Assembly (NCBI GenBank): GCA_016280975.1
Contig: JAEEHU010000012.1
Location: 1 to 43,268, forward strand
Reading direction: 5' to 3'
Length of the DNA stretch: 43,268 bases
Source: Acholeplasmatales bacterium
GTDB taxonomy: Bacteria; Bacillota_I; Bacilli_A; Acholeplasmatales; Anaeroplasmataceae
Shown here: one piece after another, positions 17,869 through 23,646 of the stretch
Numbering within the stretch: position 1 is the stretch's first letter
Layout: every line of letters starts with the position of its first letter
Notes under the pieces: model-generated
The model's database searches: none
Seen by the model: only the letters and a program-made list of their open reading frames with translations
What the model was told of the DNA's origin: nothing
Made by a program: the position numbers and the translations under genes

Positions 17869-19154
17869 TGGATTTTTTAGATTTTATAAAGAAATCAAAA
17901 ACTATGTTTCACGCTTGTAAAACAGTTGAAGACATACTTTCTGATTTAGGATTTGTTAAATTAAATGAGGGTGATGAATTTAACCTAAAGGGTGATAAAT
18001 TCTATGTTACTAGAAATAATTCATCTATAATTGCATTTACAATTCCAAGTGATAAGAGTGATTTATCACTTAATATTGCTTGTGCACATTTAGATTCACC
18101 AACATTCAAATTAAAGCCTAATTTCACATTTGAAAAGAAGGGCTACAATATGATTAATACAGAGGTATATGGTGGGCCAATACTTCATTCATTTATGAAT
18201 AGACCTTTAGATATTGCAGGAAGAGTATTTGTAAAAGAAAAGGGTAAGGTTGTATCTAAATTAATATCATTTGATAGAGCAATGTGTGCAATACCAAGTC
18301 TATCTATTCATTATGATAAGAAGAATAATATTGAGTTAAATCCACAAGAGGATTTAATACCACTATGTGGAATTGAAAAGGTAAATCTTTTAGATTTAAT
18401 CGCAGAAAAATTAGGATGTAAGAAAGATGATATTATATCTCATGATTTATTCCTATCTTGTTTAGATAGAGGATGCTATATGGGATTTAATAATGAATTT
18501 ATTATGGCTCCTCAAATTGATAATTTAGAATCAGCATATTCAATTGTTAATTCATTTATTGAAGCTAAAAATGATAAATCAATCAATATCTGTGCACTAT
18601 TTGATAGTGAGGAAATTGGATCTAATACTAGATGTGGCGCAAGATCTACTTTTCTTTATGATATAATTTCAAGAATCTCTAATAAGCTTAACATATCAAA
18701 TGATAAGATGAGCGCAATAATCCAATCATCACTATCCTTAAGTGTTGATAATGCTCAAGGCTTCCATCCAAATTATTCAACTAAATATGATGAAACAAAT
18801 GCATGTAAGATGAATGAGGGAATCGTAATTAAAAGAGCTGCTCGTGGATCTTATGTTACAGATGGCTATAGCGAAGCTATATTTAAATATATCTGTGATA
18901 AAGCATGCGTAAAATATCAAATGTTTACAAATAGAAGTGATATGCCTGGAGGCTCAACACTTGGAGCCCTACTTTTAGAATCACTTTCTATTCCATCTTT
19001 AGATATAGGATTTGCCCAAATCGCTATGCATTCAAGCATGGAGGTTGCGGGAATAAAGGATTTATCATATATGCATAATGCATTAAAGGCATTTTATGAA
19101 TCACATATAAAATTATTAAATGATGGCGAGGTAAAAATTGATGGGGTATGTTAA
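17868..19154 (+). CDS. apeB: M18-family metallo-aminopeptidase
   Basis: Cytosolic zinc aminopeptidase that trims N-terminal residues, often acidic ones, from peptides. 428 residues, normal for the family. Metal and catalytic positions are visible: ACAHLDSP (His, Asp), QIDNLES (Asp), FDSEEIGS (Glu-Glu), RSDMPGGSTLG (Asp) and AMHSSMEVAG (His). The start at 17868 overlaps the thioesterase stop and has GGAGG at 17856-17860. An in-frame ATG 30 bases upstream is ignored for lack of a binding site. Confidence 0.93.
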   Translation: MDFLDFIKKSKTMFHACKTVEDILSDLGFVKLNEGDEFNLKGDKFYVTRNNSSIIAFTIPSDKSDLSLNIACAHLDSPTFKLKPNFTFEKKGYNMINTEVYGGPILHSFMNRPLDIAGRVFVKEKGKVVSKLISFDRAMCAIPSLSIHYDKKNNIELNPQEDLIPLCGIEKVNLLDLIAEKLGCKKDDIISHDLFLSCLDRGCYMGFNNEFIMAPQIDNLESAYSIVNSFIEAKNDKSINICALFDSEEIGSNTRCGARSTFLYDIISRISNKLNISNDKMSAIIQSSLSLSVDNAQGFHPNYSTKYDETNACKMNEGIVIKRAARGSYVTDGYSEAIFKYICDKACVKYQMFTNRSDMPGGSTLGALLLESLSIPSLDIGFAQIAMHSSMEVAGIKDLSYMHNALKAFYESHIKLLNDGEVKIDGVC

Positions 19155-19455
19155 TAAGAAGGACGCATTAATGAATCTATCTAATCCAAAGGACTTTGAT
19201 GTATTTAAAAATAGATTTTTAAAAACATATAAGGACGCAGTAGAAAAGATAGTATTCATTAAGAATAACCAAGAGGAATTATATAACTACATTAGTGGAA
19301 TAAATAATATTTCATTAAATGTTGGATCTCAAATATTATTTAATGACACAAAGGATATTTTAGAGAAAATAAAAAGAGGAGAAGTATCTCCTCAGGATTT
19401 TGATGATTTATATATTACAATTAGAAATGTATATCAGGAATTAGAGCTTCTCTAA
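19141..19455 (+). CDS. Small unknown protein, 104 residues
   Basis: I do not recognise this gene. The product looks mainly helical, charged and soluble, without signal peptide or Cys motif. Its ATG lies inside the end of the M18 gene (14-base overlap) with GAGG nine bases upstream; a second ATG at 19171 with AGAAGG upstream is the alternative start. It is the last gene of the thioesterase-M18 unit and its 3' end overlaps the convergent methyltransferase by about 15 bases. The overlap with the peptidase suggests co-expression, not a known function. Confidence 0.65.
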   Translation: MGYVNKKDALMNLSNPKDFDVFKNRFLKTYKDAVEKIVFIKNNQEELYNYISGINNISLNVGSQILFNDTKDILEKIKRGEVSPQDFDDLYITIRNVYQELELL

Positions 19456-20142
19456 TACTATAAGTATTCTTTCATCATCTGGCTCTAAATCATCATTAAA
19501 GTCACCACATAATTTAATCATTTTAAATTTTTTAGATTTAAAATCATTTATTTCATATAAATATTCATAATATGATTCAGTAAAAATATCATCATCTTCC
19601 TTAATTGAAATATCATGTTTCAATTTAGTTGGTGATATTTTTTTTGTTGTCCAATCTAAATAGAATGTTTCATAATCCTTATGAATTTCATTAGCCTCAT
19701 ACTCCTTAAATAAGGCTTTTGATGCTATATCAAAGATAAATAGTCCATTTGGCTTTAAATTTCTATAAACAGAATCAAGTAGCTTATTAATATCTGATTT
19801 TTGTTTTAAGAAATTAATTGAATCAAAGAAGCAAGTTATAACATCAAATTTAATATCATAATTAAAGCTTGTCATATCAGCCACATCAAATTTGATATCA
19901 AGTCTATTTATTTTTCTCTTTTCATTTGCAATTTCTATTATATCATCAGATAAATCAAGTCCATATGTTTCATAGCCCTTTAATTTTAGCATTGTTAAGA
20001 ATGTACCAGTACCACAAGCTAAATCTAAGATTTTATCACCAGGCTTTAAGAATTCTTCTGTGAATTCTAGCCATAAATCATAATCAAGCTCACTCATTAC
20101 CTCATCATAATAATAGGCAAATTTCTTATAGGCATTATTCAT
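19441..20142 (-). CDS. Class I SAM-dependent methyltransferase (YqeM-like)
   Basis: 233 residues, Rossmann-type methyltransferase. Motif I is LDLACGTGTF (about residues 39-48), followed by GLDLSDDIIEIA (motif II acidic end of strand 2) and VADMTSF, then FDVITCFFDSINFL and LKPNGLFIFDIAS. Substrate cannot be read from the sequence. Its ATG overlaps the rqcH stop (ATGA), so it is translationally coupled to rqcH and may share its promoter. Confidence 0.85.
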   Translation of the reverse strand: MNNAYKKFAYYYDEVMSELDYDLWLEFTEEFLKPGDKILDLACGTGTFLTMLKLKGYETYGLDLSDDIIEIANEKRKINRLDIKFDVADMTSFNYDIKFDVITCFFDSINFLKQKSDINKLLDSVYRNLKPNGLFIFDIASKALFKEYEANEIHKDYETFYLDWTTKKISPTKLKHDISIKEDDDIFTESYYEYLYEINDFKSKKFKMIKLCGDFNDDLEPDDERILIVLEKL

Positions 20143-21797
20143 CTTTTTACCTCCAAATCATTAACTAAATTTATATCTGGATCAATATATATAGTCTTTT
20201 CATGTGTGTATGATACAAAGCATCCCTTTTTACCTGGAATCTTTTTAATATATTTTATCCTTGTATAATCAACAGGAACACTTGATGAATCCTTATAGGC
20301 TGAATGTAGAGCCGCAAGATTTGCGCAAGCTCTAATTTCATCCTCAGTTAAGTCCTCACTCTTATGTATAACAACATGGGCGCCTTCCATCTTTTTTACA
20401 TGGAACCAATATTCAGATGGTCTTGATTTTTTATTAGTTAAATAATCGTTTTGAATATTGTTTTTACCAACACTAATTAATGAATTATTAATCTTATATG
20501 TTAATAATTTTGGCTTTTCTATTTTTTTATTCTTTTCCTTTTGCTTAAATAAATATTTGTTATTTATTAATTCCTCTTGAATTTCCATCGCGTCATTTAA
20601 ATTACAATCATTAAGCTGATATTTAAGTAATGTAAAATATTCAATTTCAGAATCTGTAATTTGAATTTGTTCTTTAATATATCTTATTGATGTTTTAGCC
20701 TTTGCGTATTTTTTAAAATACATATTAGAATTTTCTAATATTGTATATCTAATATCAAGAGGTATTTTAACATCCTTATTTTCATAATAATTAAATACTA
20801 CTATTTCACTATCCTTTTTCTTTAGGTCAGAAGTAGTAAGTAATAACTCTCCATAGGTTTTATATCTTGGAATATCATTTTTATCTCTTAATTCTTGTTC
20901 AAGCTTTATTTTTTTCTTTTCATATTTATTTAATTCACGAGAAATAAAAGAAGAAAGGTCATCAGTTTTAGCCTTTATTTTACTTTTTATATCCATCTCA
21001 TAATAATATTCATCCAATAATTCTGATAGACTCTTATACTTATTTACAACCTTATAATCAAATGGATTAAAGTAGTAATCAAGTTTACCATCATCATTTA
21101 TAAATGTAGATGGTATTGTATCAACTAAGAATTTATCATACATATTACGAGCTGGGTTTTCACTATTAAAGATAATATTGGCAAAGAATCTTGATATACC
21201 TGTAAAATTATCAACTAAATCCTTTGCGTTATTTACCTTTCTTTCTTTAAATATTTGACTAAATGTTTCCTCATCAAATATTTCAATGACAGTTATTTTA
21301 TCATTTTTAGGGAATTCATATATAGCATTTGGAAGGATTGTTCTATTATATTCTCCAACTCCATCATGCTTAAGTGAATCTATTATTTTATATTTAGAAT
21401 CAGTTAATACTAAATTAGAATATCTACCCATTATTTCAGCGATTAAATACTTTGTATTTAGATCCTGCATTTCATTTCTACCCTCTAAAGTAAACATAAC
21501 TACTCTATCACCAGTATGCTGTTCTATTCTTTTAATAATATATCCTTCTAAATGCTTCTTTAAAAGAAGCGTAAAGCTTTTAGGAGTAGTTCTTTGCTGG
21601 TAATCCTTATTAGTAAGGTGAATTCTTGAGTAATTTGATGATAGTGATAGCATAAGATTATAATTTACTCTTTCATATCTAATAGTGAAAATAAAATCAG
21701 TATCACCAGATTCAGTTATTTTAGAAATTCTACCTGATGTAAGAGGTATAATATCCTCTTTTAATAGTCTATGTAAAAATACTCCATCAAATGCCAT
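20139..21797 (-). CDS. rqcH: RqcH (Rqc2/NEMF homologue), ribosome quality control
   Basis: Binds obstructed 50S subunits and directs tRNA-Ala to add C-terminal alanine tails to stalled chains. 552 residues. NFACT-N begins MAFDGVFLHRLLKE; the Asp-Arg pair needed for tailing is seen in TGDRVVMF (~residues 95-102). The middle holds helix-hairpin-helix and a long Lys/Glu coiled coil (~280-390). The NFACT-R domain follows (RPSEYWFHVKKMEGAHVVI, ~455-475). Start ATG has GGTGAT upstream. Formerly annotated as fibronectin-binding protein. The window also has the tmRNA/SmpB system, so both rescue routes exist here. Confidence 0.93.
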   Translation of the reverse strand: MAFDGVFLHRLLKEDIIPLTSGRISKITESGDTDFIFTIRYERVNYNLMLSLSSNYSRIHLTNKDYQQRTTPKSFTLLLKKHLEGYIIKRIEQHTGDRVVMFTLEGRNEMQDLNTKYLIAEIMGRYSNLVLTDSKYKIIDSLKHDGVGEYNRTILPNAIYEFPKNDKITVIEIFDEETFSQIFKERKVNNAKDLVDNFTGISRFFANIIFNSENPARNMYDKFLVDTIPSTFINDDGKLDYYFNPFDYKVVNKYKSLSELLDEYYYEMDIKSKIKAKTDDLSSFISRELNKYEKKKIKLEQELRDKNDIPRYKTYGELLLTTSDLKKKDSEIVVFNYYENKDVKIPLDIRYTILENSNMYFKKYAKAKTSIRYIKEQIQITDSEIEYFTLLKYQLNDCNLNDAMEIQEELINNKYLFKQKEKNKKIEKPKLLTYKINNSLISVGKNNIQNDYLTNKKSRPSEYWFHVKKMEGAHVVIHKSEDLTEDEIRACANLAALHSAYKDSSSVPVDYTRIKYIKKIPGKKGCFVSYTHEKTIYIDPDINLVNDLEVKR

Positions 21798-21881
21798 AAA
21801 TAATCACCTACTACTCTATTATAATTGATTTTTTAATTTATAAATAGTAGAATATAAATATCATTTTGGCAGGTGATTGTT

Positions 21882-22265
21882 ATGGCTCTATGGGGCAAGA
21901 AGAAGGCATCTGATATTTTAGTTAAATATTTAGATGAAAACAAAATTCATTATGAAATAAAAGATAATGTAGTATCATTCGAATTAGAATTAGGTTCTTA
22001 TTCATTATTTCCTTATTTTGAGGTAGATGATATTAAAAATATGTTATCTGTTGTTGTTAATGTATGTGAAAAGAAGCTAACAGATAATCTTTTAAGAAAG
22101 ATTAATGAATTTAATCTAAAGAGTAAGTACTTCGCCGCTAAAGTAAATAATAATATTATTTATTTAGAATATAATGTTAAAATTGATACTGATATAGTAG
22201 CTGATGTATTTAAGGATTTAATTGCATCACTAAATCAGCTAGAAGAAATAATTGATAACCTATAA
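21882..22265 (+). CDS. YbjN-like small protein (type III chaperone-like fold)
   Basis: 127 residues from ATG 21882, which has AGGTGAT upstream; a GTG at 21873 sits on the binding site itself and is rejected. The pattern of an N-terminal helix, alternating short strands (VVSFELELGSYSLFPYFEV), a helix, a strand pair (YFAAKVNNNIIYLEYNVKI) and a C-terminal helix resembles YbjN-domain proteins. Function is unknown. It is divergent from rqcH and only 15 bases before gmk, so it is probably the first gene of a two-gene unit. Confidence 0.6.
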   Translation: MALWGKKKASDILVKYLDENKIHYEIKDNVVSFELELGSYSLFPYFEVDDIKNMLSVVVNVCEKKLTDNLLRKINEFNLKSKYFAAKVNNNIIYLEYNVKIDTDIVADVFKDLIASLNQLEEIIDNL

Positions 22266-22280
22266 GAGAGGATAATATAA

Positions 22281-22910
22281 ATGAAATTAAATGAACGCGG
22301 GCTTTTAATTGTTATATCAGGTCCATCTGGAGTTGGTAAGGGAACAGTTAGAAAAGCATTATTTGAAATGAAGAATCATAACTTAACATATAGTGTATCT
22401 ATGACAACAAGAAAGATGCGCGAAGGTGAAGTTGATGGAAAGGATTATTACTTTGTTACAAAGGATGAATTCCTTAAGCAAATTGATGATGGAAACTTCC
22501 TAGAGTATGCAGAATTTGTAGGAAACTATTATGGTACTCCATTAGATAAGGTTAATCAAAAGCTAGACGAAGGAAAAGAAGTAGTTCTAGAAATTGAAGT
22601 TGAGGGTGCACTACAGGTTAAAAAGAAGGTTCCTGATTGTGTAATGATCTTCTTAGTTCCACCTTCAAAGGAAGAATTATATAATAGACTTAAAAATCGT
22701 GGAACTGAGGCGGAAGAGATAATTCAAAAGCGTATCGAAAAGGCAAATAGAGAGTTTAAGGTTGCCCCTAAATACGATTATATAGTTGTTAATGATGAGG
22801 TAAATAACGCAGCTGATAGAATTATGGCTATTATTAGAGCAGAGCATGCTAAAACTTCACGTTCAATTGATAAGTACTATGAATTAATTGGTGAAAAAGA
22901 AAATAATTAA
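22281..22910 (+). CDS. gmk: Guanylate kinase
   Basis: Phosphorylates GMP to GDP with ATP. 209 residues. P-loop GPSGVGKGT at about residues 14-22, GMP-binding residues in SVSMTTRKMREGEVDGKDYYFV and EYAEFVGNYYGTP, lid region KNRGTEAEEIIQKRI. Ribosome-binding site GAGAGGAT is upstream. In many Firmicutes rpoZ follows gmk directly; here 3.1 kb separate them. Confidence 0.97.
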   Translation: MKLNERGLLIVISGPSGVGKGTVRKALFEMKNHNLTYSVSMTTRKMREGEVDGKDYYFVTKDEFLKQIDDGNFLEYAEFVGNYYGTPLDKVNQKLDEGKEVVLEIEVEGALQVKKKVPDCVMIFLVPPSKEELYNRLKNRGTEAEEIIQKRIEKANREFKVAPKYDYIVVNDEVNNAADRIMAIIRAEHAKTSRSIDKYYELIGEKENN

Positions 22911-22915
22911 TTATA

Positions 22916-22943
22916 TTTAATAATTAAAAAAATGTGCTATAAT
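22916..22943 (+). promoter_or_regulatory. Promoter of small RNA copy 1
   Basis: TTTAAT (22916-22921), 16 bases, TATAAT (22938-22943) with extended TG at 22935-22936... the box reads TGTGCTATAAT. Transcription would start near 22950, at the first base of the GTC-GAAA-GAC hairpin. Copy 2 has the same box and spacing. Confidence 0.7.
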
Positions 22944-22949
22944 AAATAT

Positions 22950-23013
22950 GTCGAAAGACAAAGCGAAATCAAAACTAACGAAAAGGGAACTGTTGGTGCA
23001 GTTCCCTTTTCTC
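22950..23013 (+). ncRNA. Candidate type I antitoxin RNA, copy 1 (~64 nt)
   Basis: Order: 5' mini-hairpin GTC-GAAA-GAC (22950-22959) with a GNRA loop, direct repeat 1 (22960-22974), then a perfect 12-bp hairpin AAAAGGGAACTG / CAGTTCCCTTTT (22981-22992, 22999-23010) acting as terminator. It has its own promoter and no open reading frame. It converges on a decayed peptide gene (23051-23098) across the same terminator. Direct repeat 2 (23029-23043) is identical to repeat 1 (15/15), so this RNA can base-pair with transcripts of the opposite strand on the far side of the terminator. The antitoxin role is inference from architecture. Confidence 0.65.
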
Positions 23014-23043
23014 ATCTGAGAAAATAATAAAGCGAAATCAAAA
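22960..23043. repeat. Direct repeats flanking terminator 1
   Basis: AAAGCGAAATCAAAA at 22960-22974 and again at 23029-23043, identical over 15 bases. The sequence differs from the corresponding pair in copy 2 beyond the shared GCGAA core, so the repeats are matched within a copy and not between copies. Confidence 0.85.
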
Positions 23044-23050
23044 ATTCAAC

Positions 23051-23098
23051 CTAAATCGAATTGCAACTGTTTTTTGTTGTCTTATATAAGATAATCAA
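23051..23098 (-). pseudogene. 5'-truncated relic of the hydrophobic peptide gene (copy 1)
   Basis: Reads LIILYKTTKNSCNSI then TAG. It aligns with the C-terminal two thirds of the copy 2 peptide (IILYIITKNNHNNPI, TAG), with several synonymous third-base differences (ATC/ATA, TTA/TTG, TAT/TAC, ACA/ACT, AAC/AAT), showing it was once under coding selection. No ATG exists upstream; the only possible start, TTG at 23098, has its purine-rich stretch one base away. The region that should encode the N-terminus now holds the promoter of small RNA copy 2. Confidence 0.6.
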
Positions 23099-23102
23099 AC
23101 TC

Positions 23103-23130
23103 TTTACATATAAATATAATGTGCTATAAT
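23103..23130 (+). promoter_or_regulatory. Promoter of small RNA copy 2
   Basis: TTTACA (23103-23108), 16 bases, TATAAT (23125-23130) with extended TG two bases before; predicted start at 23137, the first base of GTC-GAGA-GAC. Confidence 0.75.
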
Positions 23131-23136
23131 AAAGAT

Positions 23137-23200
23137 GTCGAGAGACAAGCGAATTTGAGATGAACGAAAAGGGAACTGCTGGATACAGTTCCCTTTTCTC
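23137..23200 (+). ncRNA. Candidate type I antitoxin RNA, copy 2 (~64 nt)
   Basis: Same layout as copy 1, 187 bp downstream: mini-hairpin GTC-GAGA-GAC (23137-23146), direct repeat 1 (23147-23164), terminator hairpin AAAAGGGAACTG / CAGTTCCCTTTT (23167-23178, 23186-23197). The loop of the mini-hairpin changed from GAAA to GAGA, which keeps the GNRA fold. The convergent toxin mRNA ends in the same hairpin, so the 3' halves are fully complementary. In addition repeat 1 can pair with the complement of repeat 2 just after the toxin stop codon (17 of 18 positions). Confidence 0.75.
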
Positions 23201-23234
23201 ATCTGAGAAAATAATAAAGCGAATTTTAGATGAA
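23147..23234. repeat. Direct repeats flanking terminator 2
   Basis: AAGCGAATTTGAGATGAA (23147-23164) and AAGCGAATTTTAGATGAA (23217-23234), 17 of 18 identical. They sit either side of the bidirectional terminator, as the direct repeats do in the par/fst locus of enterococcal plasmid pAD1. Confidence 0.85.
23167..23197. terminator. Bidirectional terminator shared by small RNA 2 and the toxin mRNA
   Basis: A perfect 12-bp stem with AAAA and TTTT at its base works on both strands: plus reads TTTTCTC after the stem, minus reads TTTTCGTT. Copy 1 has the same stem at 22981-23010. Confidence 0.75.
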
Positions 23235-23237
23235 ATC

Positions 23238-23309
23238 CTAAATTGGATTATTATGGTTATTTTTAGTTATTATGTACAATATAATAACAAGTAATACCAA
23301 ATACTCCAT
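23238..23309 (-). CDS. 23-residue hydrophobic peptide, candidate type I toxin
   Basis: Begins MEYLVLLVIILYIITK and ends in a short polar Asn-rich tail (NNHNNPI). It has one membrane-spanning hydrophobic stretch, the usual form of type I toxins. AAGGAG lies nine bases before the ATG. A three-codon leader frame (ATG AGC GAA TAA, from 23335) with its own GGAGG ends exactly on this AAGGAG, which suggests coupled translation. The reading frame is supported by the copy 1 relic, which keeps the amino acids with synonymous base changes. It does not resemble Fst, TxpA or BsrG in sequence that I can recall. Toxicity is inferred, not shown. Confidence 0.65.
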   Translation of the reverse strand: MEYLVLLVIILYIITKNNHNNPI

Positions 23310-23386
23310 TTGGAAAATCTCCTTATTCGCTCATTGTTTCCTCCGAGCAAAATGATTCTCATCGCCTATTATTCCTTTCAAATGTT

Positions 23387-23402
23387 CCATATAAAAATAT
23401 GG
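23387..23402 (-). promoter_or_regulatory. 5'-terminal stem-loop of the toxin mRNA
   Basis: CCATAT-TTTT-ATATGG on the minus strand, starting at or next to the predicted transcription start (~23403). Type I toxin mRNAs commonly carry such a 5' stem that stabilises them and limits translation. Confidence 0.55.
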
Positions 23403-23409
23403 CATTTTA

Positions 23410-23438
23410 TTTATATCATAAAATCATTAAAAAAGCAA
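23410..23438 (-). promoter_or_regulatory. Promoter of the toxin mRNA
   Basis: On the minus strand TTGCTT (23438-23433), exactly 17 bases, TATAAA (23415-23410) preceded by TGA (extended -10). The transcript would be about 240 nt, ending at the bidirectional terminator. Confidence 0.7.
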
Positions 23439-23466
23439 TTAGCTAAGCCATAATTTCGACTTTAAG

Positions 23467-23532
23467 TTTTTGAGAAAAATAGTTAAATTAATAGTTAAAA
23501 GTAAATATTTTTTGATGTATTTTTCTCAAAAA
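23467..23532. repeat. 15-bp perfect inverted repeat with 36-base loop
   Basis: TTTTTGAGAAAAATA (23467-23481) and its exact reverse complement (23518-23532). No T run follows on either strand, so it is not an ordinary terminator. It sits between the toxin promoter and the promoter of the EAL gene. Possible roles: a cruciform or operator, or an old element end. Confidence 0.7.
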
Positions 23533-23583
23533 ATATGGAGTGTTTCATAAATTCGATTTGTGTTAGATATGAATTGTGCTGTC

Positions 23584-23612
23584 TTGCAAATATATATTAT
23601 TAAAAGTATAAT
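23584..23612 (+). promoter_or_regulatory. Promoter of the membrane EAL protein gene
   Basis: TTGCAA (23584-23589), 17 bases, TATAAT (23607-23612). Leader of about 28 bases before the TTG start. Confidence 0.85.
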
Positions 23613-23646
23613 ATATAAAAGGGTTTAATTGTGGAGGCGATTCCAT

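Noticed and set aside
23261-23368. Overlapping 30-codon minus-strand frame beginning MRIILLGGNN
   Set aside because: Its binding site is poorly spaced, the hydrophobic peptide frame has a near-ideal AAGGAG, and only that frame is preserved in the copy 1 relic.
23100-23646. Possible c-di-GMP riboswitch before the EAL gene
   Set aside because: No GEMM-I or GEMM-II core is visible, and the leader from the clear promoter is only about 28-35 bases.
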